Assembly (NCBI GenBank): GCA_018399495.1
Contig: JAGYOG010000002.1
Location: 1-64,000 of the forward strand
Reading direction: 5' to 3'
Length of the DNA: 64,000 nt
From: Sphaerochaeta sp.
GTDB taxonomy: Bacteria > Spirochaetota > Spirochaetia > Sphaerochaetales > Sphaerochaetaceae
The notes beneath the pieces were generated by a model. It was not told the origin of the DNA. It searched no databases and saw only the letters and a program-made list of their open reading frames with translations. Position numbers and translations under genes: made by a program. Positions 17,012-25,277 of the stretch are shown piece by piece; positions within the stretch are counted from its first letter, which is position 1, and every line of letters begins with the position of its first letter.

Positions 17012-17981
17012 TCGTTACTTTCTTTCCTCTCACATACAGGGCCCCTTCATTATGGAGTCTCAGTCCGAAGACTGCCTCCATCACCTCGGTTCTCTGGGCA
17101 CCAACAAGGCCCCCTAGTCCCAAGATTTCTCCCTCATGAAGTGTCAAGGATACATGCTTGAAACTCCTTGGATTTGGGGAAGTATAGTTTTCAACGCGGA
17201 GCAACTCCTTTCCGATGTTGCTTTCACCGGACGGGAACCGATGGGTAAGATCACGGCCCACCATCCGCTTGATGATGGTCGCCGTGGTAAGCTCACTTGC
17301 TTCCCAGGTTCCTACATAGTGTCCGTCACGCATGATCGTCACTTCATCGGAGATCTTGAGGATCTCCTCCATCTTATGGGAAATATAGATGATGGCGACT
17401 CCACGCTGCCGGAGAGAACGAATAATGGAAAACAGATGTTCCACCTCATTCTCCGTCAGCGACGAGCTTGGCTCATCCATGATGATTATTTTCGAATCAT
17501 AGGAAACTGCCTTTGCTATCTCAACACTCTGCGCTTTTGAAACACTCAAGGTTCGTAGCAAATCATTCGGAGTGATGCTGTTAAGATTCAAATCCTTCAG
17601 CAATTGATCGGTCCTTTCATACATAGCCTGGTGATCGATCACCGGACTCTTGGCTCCCCCTATTCTAGGAAACCTTCCCAACCAAATATTCTCCATCACC
17701 GATCGATAGGGGATGAGATGGAGTTCCTGGTGGATCATGGAAATTCCCAAGGAAAGTGCTTCCTTAACGTTGTTGATGGCAACTGGCTCCCCATTGAAGC
17801 GAATTTCTCCCTCGTCCATGGAGTAGAGCCCAAAGAGGCACTTCATCAACGTGGATTTGCCTGCTCCATTCTCGCCCATCAGAGCGTGTACCGTCCCAGA
17901 TTTTACCTTCAGGGTGACATCGTCCAGAGCCTTGACTCCAGGAAACGATTTGGAGACATGGTTCATTTCTAGTACATACAT
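16905..17981 (-). pseudogene. mglA: Galactose/methyl-galactoside ABC transporter ATPase, C-terminally truncated
   Basis: 358 residues. The first ABC domain is complete: Walker A GENGAGKST, LSVSKAQSVEIAKAV signature, Walker B IIIMDEPSSSL. The second begins with LGLGGLVGAQRTEVMEAVFGL and stops after TEERRATGIFPVLSV, where intact MglA/RbsA proteins (about 500 residues) continue for some 130 more. Five foreign residues (QQSSA) lead to a stop inside the truncated response regulator gene. The usual next gene, mglC (permease), is absent. ATG 17981 is chosen for its GAGGGA site. Function as an importer is doubtful without permease and complete second domain. Confidence 0.78.
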
Positions 17982-18027
17982 GACTTCCCTCGCCTCCCCG
18001 ATATGTATCGGGGGTGTAGTTTTCTTG

Positions 18028-18062
18028 AAAAAACCCTCCGGATCACGTTGCAACCCGGAGGG
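18028..18062 (-). terminator. Terminator-type hairpin between mglB and mglA
   Basis: On the minus strand CCCTCCGG and CCGGAGGG close a 12-base loop and are followed by TTTTTT. It lies just after the mglB stop, so it would cut most transcripts there and keep the ATPase below the level of the binding protein, as is common in such operons. Confidence 0.8.
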
Positions 18063-18082
18063 TATGTACTACATCTCAGCAC

Positions 18083-19096
18083 TTACTTGAACTGCTGATA
18101 ATTCTCCTTGGTAACCATCTGGTAGGGAACCCATACGTACTTGCCATCAGTAATGGTGTAACCAATGGAAGCATCGGTGGGGTTGTTTCCCTTTGCAAGC
18201 TCATAGGAGAGCGCGAAGGTTGCACGACCCTGGTTGACTGCATCATTGAGTACGGTACCGAGCAGGGTGCCTTCTTCAAGTGCCTGCAATGCAGGAGCGG
18301 TTGCATCAACACCAACAACGGGCATGAACTTGCCATCCTTGAAGTAACCAGCAGCCTTGAGGGCTTCGATTGCACCGAGGGCCATGTCGTCATTGTTTGC
18401 GAACACTGCCTCAATTTCATCACCCTGGCTGGCAATGAAAGCAGCCATCTTTTCCTGGCCCTTTACACGGTCCCACATGCCGGTATCTTCAGCAAGTTTC
18501 TCAACCTTGATACCTGCATCCTGCAATGCCTTGATCGAATATTCGGTTCTCAGCTCTGCATCCTGGTGTCCGGGCTCGCCTTTCAGCATGACATACTGCA
18601 GGACTCCGTCGCCATTCTTGTCCATCTTGGGATTGGCCTTCCAGTAATCAACAACAAGCTGACCACTCATGGTACCGGACTCTTCTGCGCGGGCTCCCAC
18701 GTAATAAATCTTGTCCCATTTTGCCATGTCTTCAGCCAAAGGTTCGCGGTTGAAGAACACTACAGGGATGTCAGCCTTTTTTGCCTTGTCGATGATGACT
18801 CCAGCTGCAGTGCGGTCAACTGGGTTAATCTGCATTGCATCCATACCTTTGGTAATGAACAGGTCGACTTTCTCATTCTGGGTAGCCTGGATGTTCATGG
18901 AGTCAACAACCTCGACCTTTGCATCTGTCTCTGCTGCTGCAGCGACGATTGCGTTACGAACACCAGTCATAAAGGTGTCGTCAAACTTGTAGATTGCACA
19001 TCCGATTTCAATGGCTCCAGCCTCTGCCTGTCCTTGGGCAAAAACGGGAGTAACCAGAGCGAGTGCCAAGCACATGATAGCCATAAACTTTTTCAT
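18083..19096 (-). CDS. mglB: Periplasmic galactose/glucose-binding protein
   Basis: 337 residues. A signal peptide (MKKFMAIMCLALALVTPVFAQ) is followed by a periplasmic sugar-binding fold of the MglB type: GCAIYKFDDTFMTGVRNAI, GMDAMQINPVDRTAAG, IPVVFFNREP, YYVGARAEESGTMSGQ, and late NNDDMALGAIEALKAAG with VVGVDATAPAL. It delivers galactose or glucose to an ABC importer. A strong AGGAGG precedes the start. Downstream mglA is truncated and mglC missing here, so the protein now lacks its local transporter. It could serve another permease or chemotaxis. Confidence 0.92.
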   Translation of the reverse strand: MKKFMAIMCLALALVTPVFAQGQAEAGAIEIGCAIYKFDDTFMTGVRNAIVAAAAETDAKVEVVDSMNIQATQNEKVDLFITKGMDAMQINPVDRTAAGVIIDKAKKADIPVVFFNREPLAEDMAKWDKIYYVGARAEESGTMSGQLVVDYWKANPKMDKNGDGVLQYVMLKGEPGHQDAELRTEYSIKALQDAGIKVEKLAEDTGMWDRVKGQEKMAAFIASQGDEIEAVFANNDDMALGAIEALKAAGYFKDGKFMPVVGVDATAPALQALEEGTLLGTVLNDAVNQGRATFALSYELAKGNNPTDASIGYTITDGKYVWVPYQMVTKENYQQFK

Positions 19097-19273
19097 AGAA
19101 CCCTCCTAGTGGATTTTCTCTGTATCCAGTTTTACACGGCCTTGGGGAGTCGTACATGCAAATTTTTTTGGTTAATCTTGGTTTTTTTTGGATATCAACA
19201 AAAATTTCTTATATACAAGAGTTTTCTGTACCTTCGAATGAGAGCAATAAACAAATTCACAAATAACAATGAG

Positions 19274-20191
19274 TTACAATAACGACTCGAAAGCTGCCAC
19301 TAAAGAAAGAGCCTCAATTTTCTTAAGATTATCGCGTTCAGCAGAAAAGCCAGGCCCCTTGCAAGCAGACTCATAGAATCGTGATTCCTCTGGGGTAAAG
19401 ATGACTTCTCCACCCTCTGGAGGGAAGGCATGCATCTGTGTCCAGCCTTCGATCTGGATGTGTGTATCAAGATAACACGCATATAAGAGAGCAAAGGACT
19501 CGATTGCAGGATCGGCTGCCGGATGCCATGGTCTACCAAGATACACTGAGTGGTCAGGTACCTCTTTCTTTTTGAGAAACCTGCATCGATGGAAACAGAA
19601 TCCCAACTGGTCACCAGGGGTTGAGGGGGCAGTAACATACCCCTGGCCATTGGAGATGATAGAACAATCGGTAAAGAGGGCAAGGCCTCCACCAAAGATG
19701 AAATCGATGTTTCCTTCAATCTGGCAGTTCTTGAGTTGGTGCATACCCTCATCAAGCAGCAATGTGTCCTGATATCCGAAGAAGGCACAATCTTCAAAGA
19801 TGGTGGTATCAGCGCTATCAGAGGTTCTAAAGGCAACGGCCTGCAATCCCTTTACTTTCCCCGGATTCTGCTCCACAAGATGACGAAATGAAGGATAGTC
19901 AAAATCGTTGACAAACGTCAGATGTGCTGCCCGGAAATTCACTTCCTTTACCGTACAGGTAGCAGAGGCAAAGGTTCCCATCATATCTGTCTGTGCAGCA
20001 TCACTAAAGCTAATCCGTGTCTCATCACGCCCAGATCCGTCAAGTGTTACGTTCGCTCGGTCAATAACCACTTTCTCTTTATAGGTACCCTTTTCCAGGG
20101 TGATGACAAGGGGTTTTTCATCTTTAGAAAATTGCTGGAGAGTATCATTGATGCTGTCTTTTGGGGTAAGTGTAATATGATGTGATTGCAT
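19274..20191 (-). CDS. Pectinesterase (pectin methylesterase), cytoplasmic type
   Basis: 305 residues of right-handed parallel beta-helix. Family motifs appear in order: GTYKEKVVIDRANVTLDGSG, the catalytic-region FFGYQDTLL, the second aspartate in GNIDFIFGGG, and YLGRPW with the substrate-binding arginine. It removes methyl esters from galacturonan. There is no signal peptide when started at ATG 20191, which fits action on imported oligogalacturonides. That start is preferred because TATGAT lies 6 bases upstream. An in-frame start at 20260 falls next to the terminator of the preceding gene and adds a basic, unconserved segment. Confidence 0.87.
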   Translation of the reverse strand: MQSHHITLTPKDSINDTLQQFSKDEKPLVITLEKGTYKEKVVIDRANVTLDGSGRDETRISFSDAAQTDMMGTFASATCTVKEVNFRAAHLTFVNDFDYPSFRHLVEQNPGKVKGLQAVAFRTSDSADTTIFEDCAFFGYQDTLLLDEGMHQLKNCQIEGNIDFIFGGGLALFTDCSIISNGQGYVTAPSTPGDQLGFCFHRCRFLKKKEVPDHSVYLGRPWHPAADPAIESFALLYACYLDTHIQIEGWTQMHAFPPEGGEVIFTPEESRFYESACKGPGFSAERDNLKKIEALSLVAAFESLL

Positions 20192-20197
20192 AGCTGT

Positions 20198-20226
20198 ATC
20201 ATACGACAAACGCTTTGGAATTTTAA
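20198..20226 (-). promoter_or_regulatory. Possible leaderless promoter of the pectinesterase gene
   Basis: TATGAT (20203-20198) lies 6 bases before ATG 20191; a weak -35 TTAAAA (20226-20221) is 17 bases further upstream. No ribosome binding site. Confidence 0.35.
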
Positions 20227-20251
20227 GACAATTGTTTCTCTTTTTCCTCAT

Positions 20252-20284
20252 ACAAGACAAAGGGCTGCCGCAATGCGACAGCCC
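20252..20284 (-). terminator. Terminator after pyruvate:ferredoxin oxidoreductase
   Basis: On the minus strand GGGCTG and CGC pair with GCG and CAGCCC around an ATT loop (one mismatch), followed by TTTGTCTTGT. It lies 27 bases after the nifJ stop. The U tract is imperfect. Confidence 0.65.
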
Positions 20285-20310
20285 CGAAATATCGAACAGT
20301 TTGCTGATAC

Positions 20311-23300
20311 TTACATCAACGGGCCAAGCTTCTCAAAGAAGCTCATGCGCTTCTTTGCATCTTCCTCGGCCTTGGCGAAGAGGGCCTCAGCATTCTCAGG
20401 ATTGGTCTTGTACAACGAAGTGTAGCGAACCTCACCCTTAATGAACTCCTGGTAGGAACCAGTAGCTGCCTTGGTATCCCAGCTGAATCTCTTGCCTTCC
20501 TCGAGTGCGGGGTTGAAGCGATAGAGCGGCCAGTAGCCAGCTTCCACTGCCTTCTTTTCCTCAACCTGGCTGAAACGCATGTTCATGCCGTGGTTGATAC
20601 ACGGGGAGTAACAGAAGATGATCGAAGGACCCTTCCAAGCGACTGCTTCCTGCAGAGCCTTCTGGGCATGCAAACGGTTGGCCCCAAGAGCGATGGATGC
20701 AACATAGGCATGTCCGTAGGTCATACACATGAAGCCCATGTTCTTCTTGCCAATCTCCTTACCAGCATTTGCAAACTTTGCAACAGCTGCAATTGGAGTA
20801 GCCTTCGAAGCTTGTCCACCAGTGTTGGAATAAACCTCGGTATCGAGCACCAGAATGTTGACGTTTCTGCCGGAGGCAACAACGTGGTCAACACCACCGT
20901 AACCGATGTCGTAGGCCCATCCGTCACCACCTATGATGAAGACGACCTTGTCAGCAAAGTAGTCCTTCAACTCGTCAATCTTGGCGAGCAAGGTCTTTTC
21001 CTCATCACTCTTTGCAGCGGCGATTGCCTCTGGAAGTACTGCCTTAACAGCCTTCTGAGCATCGTTGGCAGCCTCAGAGGACTCATCCCACAGTTCTAGG
21101 GATTTCTCGATGGCACTCTTGAGAGCATCGGTGGTTCCCATCTCAAACAGTTGATCGATATAAATCTTCAACTGTTCGCGGTTGGAATCTACAGCGAGGC
21201 GCATACCCAAACCATACTCTGCATTGTCCTCGAAGAGGCTATTACCCCAGGAAGGACCTTGGCTGTCACTCTGGCGGACAGTGTAGGGAGTAGTCGGGAA
21301 TGTACCACTATAAATGGAAGAACAACCAGTTGCATTGGCAGCAATCATGCGATCACCACAAATCTGGGAGACCATCTTAACGTAGGGGGTCTCACCACAA
21401 CCGGCACAAGCACCACTGAACTCAAAGAGCGGCTGCTTGAACTGCAGACCCTTGACTGTGGTTTCCTTGGTGCCGTCGAGCACATCATACGGAAGTTCCT
21501 CGAAGAACTCTGCATTGATCTTCTCGCCGCGCTCACGTTCAACAGCAATCGGGCTCATCTCAAGTGCCTTGTTCTTTGCAGGACAGGTCTCAACACATAC
21601 CCCACAACCCTGACAGTCTTCGGTGTAAATTTGAATCTTGAACTGGAGATCCTTGTCGTTCTTGCTATTGGACTTCAATACATTGAAAGTCTCAGGAGCA
21701 CCTTCAAGATGCTTGGGTTCAATCTGCTTAGCACGAATTGCTGCGTGCGGGCATGACTGGACACACTGGTTACACTGGATACAGTTCTCGGCAATCCAGT
21801 GAGGTATGAAGGGAGCAACACCACGCTTTTCGTACTTTGCTGTTGCAGTAGGCAGGGTTCCATCGAAAGACATCTTGGAAACAGGAATATTGTTGCCTTT
21901 GAGGTGCATAATTGGTTCCATGATATTCTTTGCGAAGTCGTCAGCATCCTCAGGGATCAAGCGAGCAGGATCATAGCTTTTGGTGATCTTCTCAGGAATA
22001 GCAACCTCGTGAAGAGCCTCACTGGCACCATCAACAGCTGCCCAGTTCTTCTTGACAATCTCTTCGCCCTTCTTGAGGAAAGTCTTCTTGATGTACTGCT
22101 TGACCAAATCGATGGCTTCAGTCTCAGGAAGAACCTGACTAATCTTGAAGAACGCAGCCTGCATAACGGTATTGATACGGGTACCAAGACCTGCTTTTTC
22201 TGCAATCTCAAGTGCATTGATATTGTAGAAACGGATCTTCTTCTCGATGATCTGTTCCTGCATCTCGCGGGTCAGGTGCTCAAAAATTTCCTCAGAAGGA
22301 ATTTGGCTGTTGAGAAGAAATACGCCGCCATTCTTAAGAGGCCCAAGCATGTCATAGCGACCAATGTAAGCAGGATTGTGACATGCAACAAAGTCTGCGT
22401 GGTCGATCAACCACGGCATGGTCAGCTGACCCTTACCAAAGCGAAGATTGCTGATGGTAATACCACCGCTCTTCTTCGAGTCGTAAGAGAAGTATGCCTG
22501 AGCATTAAGATCAGTGTTATCTCCAATGATCTTGATTGAGTTCTTGTTTGCACCAACGGTACCATCAGAACCAAGACCCCAGAACATGCATGAAACCACA
22601 CCTTCAGGAGAGACATCGATACTTTCCTTCACAGGAATCGAGCGATTGGTTACATCGTCGTTGATACCAACGGTGAAGTTGTGGAATGCCTTGCCTGCAA
22701 GGTGATCAAAGACAGCCTTTGCGTGGGAAGGAGTGAAGTCCTTGCTGGAAAGACCGTAGCGGCCGCCGTAGACCTTGATGTCGCTTCTGTTCATCTGGCT
22801 GAGAGCAGTGATGACGTCTTGGTAGAGAGGTTCTCCGAGGGAGCCGGGCTCCTTGGTGCGGTCAAGTACTGCAAGACGCTTCACAGAAGCAGGAAGAGCT
22901 TCTAGGAAGTACTTAGCACTGAACGGGCGATAGAGGCGAACCTTGAGAACACCGGTCTTACCACCCTTTTTGTTGATGTATTCACTGGCCCATTCCATGG
23001 TATCGGCACCAGAACCCATGATTACCACTACATCGGTTGCTTCAGAATCCCCAACGTAGTCGAAGAGGTGGTATGCTCTACCGGTGAGTTTTTCTACTTC
23101 ATCCATGTACTTCTGTACCATCTCAGGAAGTACATCGTAGTACTTGTTGACCGTTTCACGACCCTGGAAGTATACGTCTTCGTTCTGTGCTGCAACCTTA
23201 AGCATTGGCTGTTCAGGGCGCATTGCACGTTCGCGGAAGCGACGGATGTACTCTTCCCTAATCAACGGCTTGATATCATCATAGGAAATTTCCTCAACCT

Positions 23301-23847
23301 TCTGCAACTCGTGAGAAGTTCTGAATCCATCAAAGAAGCTGATAAAGGGAACCTGGGACTCCAGTGTGGCCAAATGTGCGACCAAGGCCATATCCATGGT
23401 CTCCTGTACATTGCTTGCACAGGTCATGGCAAACCCGGTGTTGCGACAGGACATGACGTCGGAGTGGTCACCAAAGATTGAAAGAGATTGTGCAGCAAGT
23501 GATCTTGCAGACACATGGAAAACGGTCGGCATCATCTCACCAGCAATCTTGTGCATGTTCGGAATCATTAGAAGCAATCCCTGACTAGCAGTAAACGTGG
23601 TAGTCAAAGCACCAGCAGAAAGAGCCCCATGAACGGCACCAGCCGCACCAGCTTCAGACTGCATCTCCATGATTTCTACCGTCTTTCCCCAAAGGTTCTT
23701 ACGCCCGGTGCTGGCCCAAGAATCCGCGAACTCACCCATCGGGGAGGACGGGGTGATCGGATAGATTGCGGCTACTTCACTGAAGGCATAGGCAATATGC
23801 GCTGCAGCAGTGTTTCCGTCAATAGTAACCCTTTTTTTGTTACCCAT
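20311..23847 (-). CDS. nifJ: Pyruvate:ferredoxin (flavodoxin) oxidoreductase, single chain
   Basis: 1178 residues, the normal length of the homodimeric NifJ-type enzyme. In order: domain I with YPITPSSPMGE, domain II and the gamma-type region (GLGSDGTVGANKNSIKIIG), a two-cluster ferredoxin domain with CIQCNQCVQSCPH and CQGCGVCVETCP, then the thiamine-diphosphate domain with the extra cluster CAGCGETPY, NATGCSSIYSGT and GGDGWAYDIGYGG. It oxidises pyruvate to acetyl-CoA and CO2, reducing ferredoxin, central to sugar fermentation. ATG 23847 is chosen for its GGAGTG site 5 bases upstream. Monocistronic, with its own terminator. Confidence 0.97.
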   Translation of the reverse strand: MGNKKRVTIDGNTAAAHIAYAFSEVAAIYPITPSSPMGEFADSWASTGRKNLWGKTVEIMEMQSEAGAAGAVHGALSAGALTTTFTASQGLLLMIPNMHKIAGEMMPTVFHVSARSLAAQSLSIFGDHSDVMSCRNTGFAMTCASNVQETMDMALVAHLATLESQVPFISFFDGFRTSHELQKVEEISYDDIKPLIREEYIRRFRERAMRPEQPMLKVAAQNEDVYFQGRETVNKYYDVLPEMVQKYMDEVEKLTGRAYHLFDYVGDSEATDVVVIMGSGADTMEWASEYINKKGGKTGVLKVRLYRPFSAKYFLEALPASVKRLAVLDRTKEPGSLGEPLYQDVITALSQMNRSDIKVYGGRYGLSSKDFTPSHAKAVFDHLAGKAFHNFTVGINDDVTNRSIPVKESIDVSPEGVVSCMFWGLGSDGTVGANKNSIKIIGDNTDLNAQAYFSYDSKKSGGITISNLRFGKGQLTMPWLIDHADFVACHNPAYIGRYDMLGPLKNGGVFLLNSQIPSEEIFEHLTREMQEQIIEKKIRFYNINALEIAEKAGLGTRINTVMQAAFFKISQVLPETEAIDLVKQYIKKTFLKKGEEIVKKNWAAVDGASEALHEVAIPEKITKSYDPARLIPEDADDFAKNIMEPIMHLKGNNIPVSKMSFDGTLPTATAKYEKRGVAPFIPHWIAENCIQCNQCVQSCPHAAIRAKQIEPKHLEGAPETFNVLKSNSKNDKDLQFKIQIYTEDCQGCGVCVETCPAKNKALEMSPIAVERERGEKINAEFFEELPYDVLDGTKETTVKGLQFKQPLFEFSGACAGCGETPYVKMVSQICGDRMIAANATGCSSIYSGTFPTTPYTVRQSDSQGPSWGNSLFEDNAEYGLGMRLAVDSNREQLKIYIDQLFEMGTTDALKSAIEKSLELWDESSEAANDAQKAVKAVLPEAIAAAKSDEEKTLLAKIDELKDYFADKVVFIIGGDGWAYDIGYGGVDHVVASGRNVNILVLDTEVYSNTGGQASKATPIAAVAKFANAGKEIGKKNMGFMCMTYGHAYVASIALGANRLHAQKALQEAVAWKGPSIIFCYSPCINHGMNMRFSQVEEKKAVEAGYWPLYRFNPALEEGKRFSWDTKAATGSYQEFIKGEVRYTSLYKTNPENAEALFAKAEEDAKKRMSFFEKLGPLM

Positions 23848-24017
23848 TTTGACACTCCATAATAACAGTATTTGATGTAGCCTTGAGTGGGCTACCCTTT
23901 GCGCGAGCAAAAAAAAATCCAACGAGATTTTTTCAGATTCCAATCTTAAACCAATAAGGAATCGTTTGCAACCTTCTCCAGATTGATTTCATTATTTGCC
24001 AAGCTTTTGGTTATATA

Positions 24018-25232
24018 TCAGCTCTTTAAGTATTTATTTAGTACAATATAACCGCACCCAAGGAGAAAACAGAGGCCTGCAGAGATACCCCAAAGCTGAG
24101 TATATCCACTCACCGCCAGCAACAATCCTCCGGCAGTTGGTGCAATGGAGTGTCCAAGACTGGAGGCAATGGTAAGCGATGAGTTGCAACGTGAACGTAA
24201 AGCAAGAGGCGCGTAGGCATTTACAAATACATTTGCATTTGTTGCCATCAAAATTTCCCCAAAGGTCCAAATACAGGTGGCAGCCAAGAAAAGAGGAAAA
24301 GCAGTGCATCTAGCATACATCCCATACCCAACGACATAAAACAACATGGCAAGCGCTATTGAAAACAGTTGTCCCATTCTATACGTCCATGTGGTGAGAA
24401 AAGCCGTTACAAGCAACACAGTCACTGCATTAACCGTCATCAACAACGCATAACGACTCGCCCCAAGCACACCCCCATACAAGGAGGCAAATTGTAGAGG
24501 TAGCGTAAAGGTGTTCTGTGCATAAGCAAGACCATAGAGCGCGAACAGCACAAAGAAAATTATCAAGATAGGGGGTATCCGTAGCTCTTTACTAGAATTT
24601 GCTGTTTCCCTGGTATATAGGGTTCCACTCTTCGGTATTCCAAGTAACAACAGAAGCGTAGAGAGAAAAATCAGTAAAGAGGAAAAAGCGAAGAGCAACA
24701 CGATTGAACGTGCATAGAGAAAGGAAGCTGCAACAGGACCAAGCGCCACCCCGATATTTGTCCCCAGATAGAGAAGACTGAATGACCTGGAGAGTTGCTC
24801 GCTCCGGCTGAAGTCAGCAACCATGGTATTGGTAAGAGGAGAGGTCCCTCCACGGAAAGGACTGGAGAGAAGAATAAGATACGGCACCAAATGAGGAACC
24901 GATCCGAACAACATTGCACAGATGAGATAGGAGAGGCTAACCACAGCCTGACAGATTACCAAAGGGATTTTCCTCCCCCATCGGTCTGCAATATATCCAC
25001 TGGAGAACTGGCCAAGCATGGTGGCGATGACGCTGAATGAAACAAAAAAACCAGCTTGAGCTGGAGAGAGATTGAGCTTGCCAGTAAGAATAAGAACTAA
25101 GAGAAGCTGCACAAAATCCCCGAACCTATTGATGATTCGGATAATGAACAGAATATAAATATTTTTCTCCAGACCCTTGTACAAAGAAAAACCCGTCACA
25201 GAAAGACGGGTAGTAGCACGTGCATTTCTCAT
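24018..25232 (-). CDS. Major facilitator superfamily transporter
   Basis: 404 residues with about twelve membrane helices. Marks: FFVSFSVIATMLGQFSSGYIADRWGRKIPL, the MFS loop 2-3 motif (G-x-x-x-DRxGRK), then FRGGTSPLTNTMVADFSRSEQLSRSFSLLYLGTNIG, typical of drug or metabolite exporters of the DHA1 kind. A GTAGGGAGAG site precedes ATG 25232. It follows the ribonucleotide reductase gene by 45 bases in the same direction and may be read from the same transcript; no functional link is evident. The substrate is unknown. Confidence 0.83.
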   Translation of the reverse strand: MRNARATTRLSVTGFSLYKGLEKNIYILFIIRIINRFGDFVQLLLVLILTGKLNLSPAQAGFFVSFSVIATMLGQFSSGYIADRWGRKIPLVICQAVVSLSYLICAMLFGSVPHLVPYLILLSSPFRGGTSPLTNTMVADFSRSEQLSRSFSLLYLGTNIGVALGPVAASFLYARSIVLLFAFSSLLIFLSTLLLLLGIPKSGTLYTRETANSSKELRIPPILIIFFVLFALYGLAYAQNTFTLPLQFASLYGGVLGASRYALLMTVNAVTVLLVTAFLTTWTYRMGQLFSIALAMLFYVVGYGMYARCTAFPLFLAATCIWTFGEILMATNANVFVNAYAPLALRSRCNSSLTIASSLGHSIAPTAGGLLLAVSGYTQLWGISAGLCFLLGCGYIVLNKYLKS

Positions 25233-25277
25233 GCTCTCCCTACCCTGTAAGGAGAGTAGGGATTGCTAGAGTTTTGG

